From Gammaproteobacteria bacterium (GTDB lineage Bacteria > Pseudomonadota > Gammaproteobacteria > Pseudomonadales > Azotimanducaceae), in NCBI GenBank assembly GCA_026707905.1, contig JAPOVY010000134.1, positions 1 to 64,000 on the forward strand: DNA of 64,000 nt. The letters are read 5' to 3'. A program made the translations under genes and the position numbers. How positions within the stretch are numbered: position 1 is the stretch's first letter; each line of letters starts with the position of its first letter. The notes under the pieces are model-generated. The model was given only the letters and a program-made list of their open reading frames with translations. It was not told the origin of the DNA and did no database searches. Below are positions 49,735-56,874 of this stretch, piece after piece.

Positions 49735-49822
49735 GTTTGTCCTTTTTTTAATTCTGGAACCGTCGTTACGACGGCTCTAGCTCACTGCATGATGAAGTAA
49801 GTCACAGTTTATACGTCGCGAA

Positions 49823-50488
49823 TCAATTCACTCGTTTGACATACTCAAATTCACTTACCGAGTGTCCTAAACCGATGCCACGCGCTTCGTATTTCGTTGT
49901 TATTCGATTCGTATTTCCTTCGACGATACCGCCGACAAGTGAGTCTACATCAGCGAGTGCTTTTTCGATATCTTCCGCGTAAGAAGCCCAGTCTGTGGCA
50001 ACCAGCAATTTTCCGTCGATCGTCAACTTCTGACCTGCGACTTCCGCAAATTCACGAGTGACCAAGCGCCGTTTGTGATGCCGGGTTTTAGGCCAAGGGT
50101 CTGGAAACAGAACCCAAATTAGTTCAATCGAGTCGTCTTGAATAGATTCCAGGTACGTGAGTCCTTCGCCATCGACAATCCGAACATTCTTGATTCCCTG
50201 CTGTTCACATTGGTTGATCAACGCGCCGATTCCCGGACGAAAAACCTCTACACCAACACAATTCCAATCAGGATTCAGCAACGCGAATTCTGCCAGAGCA
50301 TTGCCATTCCCAAAACCAACTTCTACTAAAACCGGGCCAGAACGACCGAAGGCATCCTCAATCGAATCTGAGACGAGTATGTACTTGTCGAGATGTTCTA
50401 GCGCTCTAGCTTGGGCTACCGTCGTTCGACTTCGGCGACGTACATAAACGCGTCTTTGTGGGCGGGTTTCTGGTTTATCTTCTTTCAA
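49823..50488 (-). CDS. trmB: tRNA (guanine-N7)-methyltransferase
   Basis: A 221-residue enzyme. It carries PVLVEVGFGNGNALAEFALL (SAM site), NCVGVEVFRPGIGALI and the diagnostic LFPDPWPKTRHHKRRLV with the catalytic region, then VATDWASYAEDI. TrmB methylates G46 of tRNAs. It lies 49 bases downstream of rpoH on the same strand. Confidence 0.95.
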   Translation of the reverse strand: MKEDKPETRPQRRVYVRRRSRTTVAQARALEHLDKYILVSDSIEDAFGRSGPVLVEVGFGNGNALAEFALLNPDWNCVGVEVFRPGIGALINQCEQQGIKNVRIVDGEGLTYLESIQDDSIELIWVLFPDPWPKTRHHKRRLVTREFAEVAGQKLTIDGKLLVATDWASYAEDIEKALADVDSLVGGIVEGNTNRITTKYEARGIGLGHSVSEFEYVKRVN

Positions 50489-50537
50489 CGTCGCTACTAA
50501 AAATCAAACCGCCACGTCTCGAAAGGTCGGCTTGGCG

Positions 50538-51443
50538 TTATGCAAGCGTTAAGTCGCCGCCAATTGATTCCTTGATATCGAGTAATGCGCGGCGTTCAAG
50601 CTGACGCACCCGCTCCGCGGAGATTCCGAACTCTGAACCTAAATCGTCCAAGGTTCGAGGTTCTTCGCTAATGAAACGCCCGTAAACGATTTCTCGCGAT
50701 CTCTCGTCGAGCGCCTCAAGCGCAGCTTGCAGCTTCTTATGCATTAGGTCAGACCACTGCTCGTCTTCTGCAATTTCCGCGGGATCGGAATGGTCCACGT
50801 ACAGCACATTTTCAGGAGCGAGACCGTCGCCATCATCCGAAGCGTAATCGTCCTCAGCCGGGGTCTCGAAGGGTATGTCCTGTCCGCCTAACCGGACCTC
50901 CATCTCGCGCACTTCCTCCGGTTTAACGCCGAGATCTTCGGCGACGAGCTTGGTTTCCGCGGCTGTTAAGGTATTGAGTTGACCGAGTTCCTGTTTTTTG
51001 CCACGTAGCTTGTAAAAAAGTTTGCGCTGAGCCTTGTTGGTCGCAATCTTGAGGATTCGCCAATTGCGCAACACGTACTCGTTCATTTCTGCCTTGATCC
51101 AGTGAACCGCGAAAGTGACGAGTCGGACGCCTCGATCTGGATCAAATTTACTAACGGCCTTCATCAGGCCGACATTGCCTTCCTGAATTAGGTCTTCCTG
51201 GGGTAAGCCGTAACCTTCGTACGACCTTGACACATGCACAACGAACCGCAAGTGTGAAAGCACGAGCTCACGAGCGGCGTCTAGATCATCGTGCTCATAT
51301 AGGCGACGTGCGAGTTCCCGCTCACGCTCAACGGTGAGAACTGGGAATGAATTAACTGCACTAATGTACTGTTGAAGATTGGCACCGGGTGCCAGATTCG
51401 ACAGTACAAGTGCGTTTGACGTCGTCAAATTAGGCTCTTCCAA
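50538..51443 (-). CDS. rpoH: Heat-shock sigma factor RpoH
   Basis: A 301-residue sigma-32 with TTG 51443 as the only plausible start. Region 2 is visible in LVLSHLRFVVHVSRSYEGYG, LPQEDLIQEGNVGLMKAV and VRLVTFAVHWIKAEMNEYVL; the RpoH box appears as AQRKLFYKLR; region 4 is DDLGSEFGISAERVRQLERR. It directs RNA polymerase to heat-shock promoters. The upstream region now contains a TnpB gene whose start is 167 bases away in the opposite direction, so native promoter DNA may be altered. The ftsX neighbour common in relatives is not in this window. Confidence 0.95.
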   Translation of the reverse strand: MEEPNLTTSNALVLSNLAPGANLQQYISAVNSFPVLTVERERELARRLYEHDDLDAARELVLSHLRFVVHVSRSYEGYGLPQEDLIQEGNVGLMKAVSKFDPDRGVRLVTFAVHWIKAEMNEYVLRNWRILKIATNKAQRKLFYKLRGKKQELGQLNTLTAAETKLVAEDLGVKPEEVREMEVRLGGQDIPFETPAEDDYASDDGDGLAPENVLYVDHSDPAEIAEDEQWSDLMHKKLQAALEALDERSREIVYGRFISEEPRTLDDLGSEFGISAERVRQLERRALLDIKESIGGDLTLA

Positions 51444-51526
51444 CGAGATATCTCGAGATGTTTGCGAATTTGCGTTCGCTCACATTCAATACATATGGGT
51501 AATTTTCCTATTTTCAAGTATCCACG

Positions 51527-51539
51527 CAATATATGGGAC
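51527..51539. repeat. Near-identical flank repeat, left copy
   Basis: CAATATATGGGAC at 51527-51539 matches CAATATATAGGAC at 52869-52881 in 12 of 13 bases, in the same direction on either side of tnpB. IS200/IS605 elements normally make no target duplication, so this may be chance, an older feature of the site, or part of the element ends. Both copies are A+T-rich, which raises the odds of chance similarity. Confidence 0.4.
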
Positions 51540-51609
51540 TAATAATCCTAACTACCCTTGCAGAAATTCATATGAACATATAGATAGTTATTTACCTATA
51601 CTTCGGTAC

Positions 51610-52851
51610 ATGGAACCGACCCATCGCCAGATCACCTATCGACTGCTGCCGGTCACGCGAACCAAAGCGAAGCAACTCGAACGGCTGGCATCTACCTGTC
51701 GATTCGTCTGGAATCACTTTCTCGCCAAGCAGCTGAACGACTACCAGTTCGATCGCTGCTTCGCCGACACGTACGGCTTCAAACCGACGTCCGTAAACCA
51801 GCCAGCCAACTTCTTTTGGCTCGGCAAGGCCTTCACCGCCCTGCGCCAGCGTACCCCGTGGCTCCAAGACCACTCATTTAGTATTGTTCGTTATACGCTG
51901 AAATACCAGGCGATCGCCTGGCGCCATTTCTTCAACGACACGACGGGCACCGTGGGGATGCCCAAGTTCAAGAGTCGCTACGCGGCAAGCGACGGCTTCA
52001 CGATTCCGGAGCAAGTGAAGATCGCCGATGAGCAACTCTACGTACCCAAGATCGGTTGGTGCAAGCTAAGACGGCGCGGCGGCGACCCGTTTCCTGAGGG
52101 CGTCCCGAAGCAGGCGCGGGTCATCCAACGGCATGGCAAGTGGTATGCGGTCGTCGCCTACGCTATCGAACGCGAGGTGCCGTCGGATGACGGAGGCGTC
52201 ATTGGCGTTGACATGAACGTCGGTCAGGTCGCGACCAGCGAGGGGGAGTTACTGCATCAAGCGAGGCTCGATCGTCTTAAACATCGCAAGCGACGCTATC
52301 AGCGCATGCGCGCGCGGCGTCAGAAAGGCAGCAACCGACGAGCCAGGGCGAAGCGGAAACTCAATAAAACGTGCGCAAAGATCGCCAACCAACGCCGACG
52401 CTGGGCGCACGTGACATCCCGCCATATTGCCGACCAAGCCCATACCGTCGCGGTGGAGGCGCTGCCGGTCAAGCACATGAGCAAATCCGCCAAGGGCACC
52501 GTCGACCGCCCCGGCAAACGCGTCAAGCAGAAAGCGGGACTGAATCGTTCGATTCAGGAGACCGGATGGGGTCAGCTGCGTGCAATGCTGGCGTACAAGG
52601 CGGGTCGCTTGGTGACGGTTGATCCGAAATACACCTCACAACGATGCCACGTCTGTGGGCATGTGGACAAGCGCAGTCGCAAAACGCAGGCCATCTTCAA
52701 GTGTGTCCAATGTGGACACGAGTCAAATGCAGATATCAACGCTGCAATGAACATCAAGGCGTCGGCGACTGGCGCTACTGGACGGGCGAGGGTTGAACCG
52801 TTAGGTTATCCGACGATCCGTCAAAATGAACCTGTGACACCCTTAGGGTAG
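51610..52851 (+). mobile_element. tnpB: TnpB (IS200/IS605-type OrfB), no TnpA
   Basis: A 413-residue RNA-guided nuclease. ATG 51610 gives the family start (MEPTHRQITYRLLPVTRTKA); the frame extends upstream over rpoH but that part is not protein-like. The RuvC catalytic residues are present: Asp201 in VIGVDMNVGQ, Glu283 in VAVEALPVKHM, Asp375 in ADINAAMNIK. A zinc ribbon CHVCGHVDKRS...CVQCGHE lies between the last two. These spacings agree with active TnpB. No TnpA transposase gene is next to it, so mobility would need one elsewhere. A short stem at 52839-52849 overlaps the stop codon, in the zone where the guide (omega) RNA of TnpB ends. The gene separates rpoH from a PhyH gene and is GC-richer than flanking DNA. 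Confidence 0.93.
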
Positions 52852-52868
52852 TCAAGGCTATAAGTCCC
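52700..52868 (+). ncRNA. Possible omega RNA region of TnpB
   Basis: In studied TnpB systems the guide RNA scaffold overlaps the 3' end of the gene and continues into the element's right end, with the guide taken from flanking DNA. Here the matching zone contains a small ACCC-TTA-GGGT stem at 52839-52849 and a GTCAAG just after the stop. Boundaries are inferred by analogy only; no covariance support can be given. Confidence 0.3.
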
Positions 52869-52881
52869 CAATATATAGGAC
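52869..52881. repeat. Near-identical flank repeat, right copy
   Basis: CAATATATAGGAC, the partner of the copy at 51527-51539, differing at one base. It lies 18 bases after the tnpB stop and would fall in or just beyond the guide region if the element ends near GTCAAG. Confidence 0.4.
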
Positions 52882-52977
52882 CATACACGCGATCTCAGTT
52901 TTCTATCCAATCACTGTTTCCCCGTCCGCTTGGTTTAATTCCCTCCTCTGTCCAGTATTCAACCGTAGCTCTTCAAG

Positions 52978-53736
52978 ATGTCGCTACGTCAAGCGCAAAT
53001 CGATCAATTCCTCACCGAAGGCTACACGACCGTTCCGCATTTCTTCAACAATGAAGAAATCGCTGCGATGCAGATCGAAGCCGCTCGATGGATCGATGCT
53101 GGTATGTTCCGGGATGTTTCAACTAACCCCGAGGTCCGTCAGAACTACCAACTCATTCCTCTGTATCCCCGAAGTTCCCTGATTAAGGCGCTGCCGTTCG
53201 CTCCGAAGGTCATCGACGCGGTTGGTAATCTCATCGGACACCCGGTGATCAAGATATTGGATCAATCGTTCTACAAACCTCCGCATTCTGGCATGGGAAC
53301 GAGCTGGCATACCGATAACGCCTACTTCAAGCTAAGAAACCCGCTTCGAGGAACTGCGATGTGGATTGCGATCCATGATGGCAATGTGGCAAATGGGACA
53401 CTTAAAGTCGTACCTGGCGCATTCAACGAAGATTTACCGCACTCTCGCGATCCAGCGTCAGATCACCATATTCACACCCAACTCGACGAGTCGCGTGCCG
53501 TTCATTGTGAGCTGGAAGCAGGCGGCGTGGTGTTCTTTTGTTTCGGCACACCGCTTGCCACAGGCGACAATCGGAGCGACGAAGCGCGGGTCGGTGTTGG
53601 TATTCACTTCGTGAACCGAGACTACGCGTCCGCCGAACTAGATCAACGCTGGCGTCAGACAGTCCTCTCTGAAGAAAGCGATAGTGAGCGTTTTGCTGCT
53701 GAAGTGCGAGCCACGCTTGCTCAAGAAAACGGTTGA
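52978..53736 (+). CDS. PhyH-family protein lacking the distal iron His
   Basis: A 252-residue protein from ATG 52978. The first two iron ligands are present in SWHTDNAYFK (His111, Asp113) and the core MWIAIHDGNVANGTLKVVPG is typical. Where related proteins have the third ligand in a G-T-x-H-x-T-x-x-N segment, this one reads GTPLATGDNRS with Leu193. The codon is CTT, one base from CAT (His). The protein may be inactive, use another residue, or have a sequence error at 53555. A second PhyH gene lies convergently 22 bases away. Confidence 0.8.
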   Translation: MSLRQAQIDQFLTEGYTTVPHFFNNEEIAAMQIEAARWIDAGMFRDVSTNPEVRQNYQLIPLYPRSSLIKALPFAPKVIDAVGNLIGHPVIKILDQSFYKPPHSGMGTSWHTDNAYFKLRNPLRGTAMWIAIHDGNVANGTLKVVPGAFNEDLPHSRDPASDHHIHTQLDESRAVHCELEAGGVVFFCFGTPLATGDNRSDEARVGVGIHFVNRDYASAELDQRWRQTVLSEESDSERFAAEVRATLAQENG

Positions 53737-53758
53737 AACGACAACGTCCCGAGCGAAT

Positions 53759-54583
53759 CTAGTCTTCTTCGTAATCCTTGGAGTGCAAGGCTCGCTGCAT
53801 CCGGGTTAAGGCATCGCGTTGTCGCGCAAGCTCAATCTCACCAAATTCCGTCTCGGGTTTAGGCAGCAAGTCAAAGTGACCGAAGTTATCCTCGCCATGC
53901 ACGAGTACTGCCGTGTCGCGAACTTTCGTTTGTTTGACATGTGTCGCGCAATACCTCAGCACCATCCCGATGCGACGATCGGTCGTCTGATTTGGCGTTG
54001 AACCATGAATCAGACGTACGTGGTGTAACGACATTTCCCCTGCTGAAAGCGGAGAAAGCACAACGCTGTTCTCGTCGATGTCACGGTCGATGACTTGCCC
54101 ACGAGACAAGAGGTTGTCCTTGCCGAAAGTATCCTCGTGGTAGCGGACTTCCTCTAAATGACTGCCCGGTACGAATTTCATTGGTCCGGTCGCTTCCGAG
54201 GCGTCTGAGAGCGCTACCCAAGCAGTTACCACGTCGTGGGGTTCGAGTCCCCAATAGGTCGCGTCCTGGTGATAGCTCACGAATTTCTCGTCGAGTGGTT
54301 CTTTAATAAACCAATTGAGCGACCATAGCAGTACGTTCGACCCCAATACGTCAGAAATTGGGTCGACGATGCGGGGATCGTGTACCACGTCCCACGCCCA
54401 ATCCGCAATGAGGTGGAGATCAGTGATGTGCAACTTAGCACGGTCTGGACCGAAACGGGTCTCAACAGCTTCGAACTGCCGTCGCAGTTCCGTCGTTTCC
54501 GTCTCACTGTAGACGCGAATGGGCGTATAGAACCCATTTTCCTGAAAGCTACTAACCTCGTCCGCGCTCAGGTGTGCACTCAT
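53759..54583 (-). CDS. PhyH-family Fe(II)/2-oxoglutarate dioxygenase
   Basis: A 274-residue enzyme from ATG 54583 with a complete facial triad: VSYHQDATYWG (His105, Asp107) and RLIHGSTPNQT (His193), plus Arg204 in TDRRIGMVLRY for 2-oxoglutarate. MKFVPGSHLEEV is a typical strand. Members of this subgroup hydroxylate small molecules; substrate unknown. It lies 67 bases downstream of an NAD-dependent reductase gene on the same strand, so the two may be co-transcribed. Confidence 0.88.
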   Translation of the reverse strand: MSAHLSADEVSSFQENGFYTPIRVYSETETTELRRQFEAVETRFGPDRAKLHITDLHLIADWAWDVVHDPRIVDPISDVLGSNVLLWSLNWFIKEPLDEKFVSYHQDATYWGLEPHDVVTAWVALSDASEATGPMKFVPGSHLEEVRYHEDTFGKDNLLSRGQVIDRDIDENSVVLSPLSAGEMSLHHVRLIHGSTPNQTTDRRIGMVLRYCATHVKQTKVRDTAVLVHGEDNFGHFDLLPKPETEFGEIELARQRDALTRMQRALHSKDYEED

Positions 54584-54650
54584 GCGAAGACTGTCCGTTA
54601 CTTACGCAACGGAAACCTCTCTCGATCTCTTGCGCTCATCAACGCTAAGT

Positions 54651-55727
54651 CTAAACGTGGTGGCTAAATCCTTCACGCAAAACCGGCTTCACACTTGCAA
54701 CGGACAACAGTGACTCGACGCAATCACGTAGCGAAACTTCAAACGGTCGAAACTCGATACCGATCAGGTCGCGAATCCGGTCGTTACGCAAATCTGCTTT
54801 GGCCCATATCCCGCGAAACTCCGCTTCGCGAGCTTGGTGACGCTCCGGGTGGTTGTCCGTGACTTCCGGCGTGGCATGACCAATTTCCGGCAAGATCTCG
54901 TCGATCATGGCACAGATCTCCTCCACCTTCGGCGTGTCGGTAGACCATGCGATGTAGCGTTCACCGTTCTTCACGAAGACGCTCTCGAGTACACCGATAT
55001 GACACAACGCGTCGTCGCGTACATCAACAGTCATCCACGGTCGATATACGCCATTCTGAAAGTACTTGCCCGTGAGCATCATCTCGACGTTGTGTTGCCA
55101 GGGACCCATGTCCTTCTGGTGTGCGGACTGGATCGGTCCAACGTTGTCTGCGGGGCATACGGTAATCGCATCCCATTCACCCCCACTTTCTTCCGCAGCA
55201 TCGGAGAAAGTTCGTTGTGCGAGCACCTTACCCATCGAATAGCCTTGACGGTCTGGTGTACGCCGTTCGTTCAATTCGTCCGGGTATCGATCCTCATAGA
55301 GCGTCGGGCGTCGTTCGATTTCATTCAAGTCCATCTCGGAAATGACCGCCGCAATACTTGAAGTGACGACGACCCTTCCGACTGTGCGCGACTTGTTGAC
55401 GCTCTCGATCATGTGATCGCAGACCATTTTGACGTAATCTTGGTCGTTGTAATTACTTACGTGAGACACATGTGCAACACCATGACAACCCGCGAATATG
55501 TCATCGAATACACCAGGATCGTCGAGATTAGCGGAATGCAGCGTCAAACGACCAGACGCATATCCCGGCATGTTGCGTAGAAACGCACATCGGTTGTCGT
55601 CATTGACGTCGCGGACACAGGCTCGGACGCGATAACCTTTGTCAAGTAACAGGCGTACGACCCAACTTCCAATAAATCCAGCGGAACCCGTCACCGCGAC
55701 GGTACCACCTTTTGGGATTGCAGGCAT
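54651..55727 (-). CDS. NAD(P)-dependent epimerase/dihydroflavonol reductase-like protein
   Basis: A 358-residue extended short-chain dehydrogenase. ATG 55727 is chosen because AAAGGAAA precedes it at good spacing; an upstream ATG at 55775 is less likely. The cofactor motif is VTGSAGFIGSWVV (GxxGxxG), then RVRACVRDVND; catalytic residues are in VVTSSIAAV and YSMGKVLAQ (Tyr-x3-Lys). The pattern fits the dihydroflavonol-4-reductase/cinnamoyl-CoA reductase-like group, which reduces aldehydes or ketones. Paired with a dioxygenase downstream. Confidence 0.85.
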   Translation of the reverse strand: MPAIPKGGTVAVTGSAGFIGSWVVRLLLDKGYRVRACVRDVNDDNRCAFLRNMPGYASGRLTLHSANLDDPGVFDDIFAGCHGVAHVSHVSNYNDQDYVKMVCDHMIESVNKSRTVGRVVVTSSIAAVISEMDLNEIERRPTLYEDRYPDELNERRTPDRQGYSMGKVLAQRTFSDAAEESGGEWDAITVCPADNVGPIQSAHQKDMGPWQHNVEMMLTGKYFQNGVYRPWMTVDVRDDALCHIGVLESVFVKNGERYIAWSTDTPKVEEICAMIDEILPEIGHATPEVTDNHPERHQAREAEFRGIWAKADLRNDRIRDLIGIEFRPFEVSLRDCVESLLSVASVKPVLREGFSHHV

Positions 55728-55813
55728 GAGATTTCCTTTTTCTGGTAATGAATTTGCGGCGCTTATGGTATTCACGCCTTCTTCTCCAGTGACCGCGAAA
55801 TCGCAGAACTAGC

Positions 55814-56788
55814 ATGACAAAACGAGCTTCGGGAGCGCACGCTACGGTTCTGGTTTCTCTCGGTTGGACGCCGTTCTTCGACGATCAAATCTCGGATACG
55901 TCTGGCAAGCTCGAACCAGCGCGCGTACTTTCAATTAGCCGCCAGTCATTTGAAACCCAATCTGCCACCTTGCGGCAATCCGTGAAAATGCGCGACGTGC
56001 CTCAACTTGCTGAGATTCCTACTCCTGGTGACTGGCTGTTGTGTGATGCGACCACTCACAAACCCGTAAAGGTTTTGAACCGCAAAAACGTATTGCAGCG
56101 CCGTCGAAGCGGCCAGGAGCGCGGCGCGCAAACCATGCTCGCAAACTTCGAACGCATCTTTCTCGTCGTTTCCGCCAATCAAAACTTCAACGAGTCTCGG
56201 CTGGAAAGGGGCATGGTGCTCGCGGCACAAAGTGGTGTCGAAGCCACGATCGTCCTTACCAAAATCGATCGTTGCTCAGACCTCACTTTGTTTAGATACC
56301 GCCTTGAACAAATCCCATATCTACCCCAAGTGCATGAAGTTGACGCCCGCGACGCACGTTCTTGTCAAGCGTTAGTTTCGCTTCTACGACCCGGTGAAAC
56401 CACCGCTCTACTTGGTTCGTCGGGTGTTGGTAAATCCACGTTAATTAACACGCTTATTGGCGAAAGTCGACAAGCGACGCAAACCATTCGTGATCAGGAC
56501 GGTAAAGGTCGGCACACCACCACGAGACGAATGTTGATTCAACTTCCTTTTGGCGCAATGATGGTTGATAACCCGGGTGTGCGAGAGTTAGGTGTCGTCG
56601 GAGGCAAAAATGCCGTAGCACAAGTATTCCGCGATATTACGGAGTTTGCCTCTCGATGTCGCTTTAGCAACTGTGAGCACGGTCGAGAGCCTGACTGCGC
56701 CATACAGCGCGCTTTACAGCAAGGGGATCTAACTCAGCGACGATTCAGTAATTACGTCAAATTGCTTTACGAATCAAGACACCAGTAA
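55814..56788 (+). CDS. rsgA: Ribosome small subunit-dependent GTPase A
   Basis: A 324-residue circularly permuted GTPase from ATG 55814. An N-terminal OB-like region (GDWLLCDATTHKPVKVLNRK) is followed by G4 LTKIDR, then G1 LGSSGVGKSTLINTLIG and G3 DNPGVRELG, and a C-terminal zinc knuckle CRFSNCEHGREPDCAI. RsgA assists late 30S ribosome assembly. Divergent from the reductase gene. Confidence 0.95.
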   Translation: MTKRASGAHATVLVSLGWTPFFDDQISDTSGKLEPARVLSISRQSFETQSATLRQSVKMRDVPQLAEIPTPGDWLLCDATTHKPVKVLNRKNVLQRRRSGQERGAQTMLANFERIFLVVSANQNFNESRLERGMVLAAQSGVEATIVLTKIDRCSDLTLFRYRLEQIPYLPQVHEVDARDARSCQALVSLLRPGETTALLGSSGVGKSTLINTLIGESRQATQTIRDQDGKGRHTTTRRMLIQLPFGAMMVDNPGVRELGVVGGKNAVAQVFRDITEFASRCRFSNCEHGREPDCAIQRALQQGDLTQRRFSNYVKLLYESRHQ

Positions 56789-56874
56789 TCACACGCCTAA
56801 CAATCCGTAACCGATTGCATGCAGATTCGTATAACTTTGGCGGCGCAACTGCGAGTTCAGATGGGGAATATCTG

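Noticed and set aside
51379..51609. N-terminal extension of the TnpB frame over rpoH
   Set aside because: The extra 77 residues overlap rpoH in antisense and lack protein character; the family start is at 51610.
54236..54256. tRNA T-arm lookalike (GGGGTTCGAGTCCCC)
   Set aside because: It lies inside the PhyH gene coding WGLEPH on the minus strand and no acceptor or anticodon arm surrounds it.
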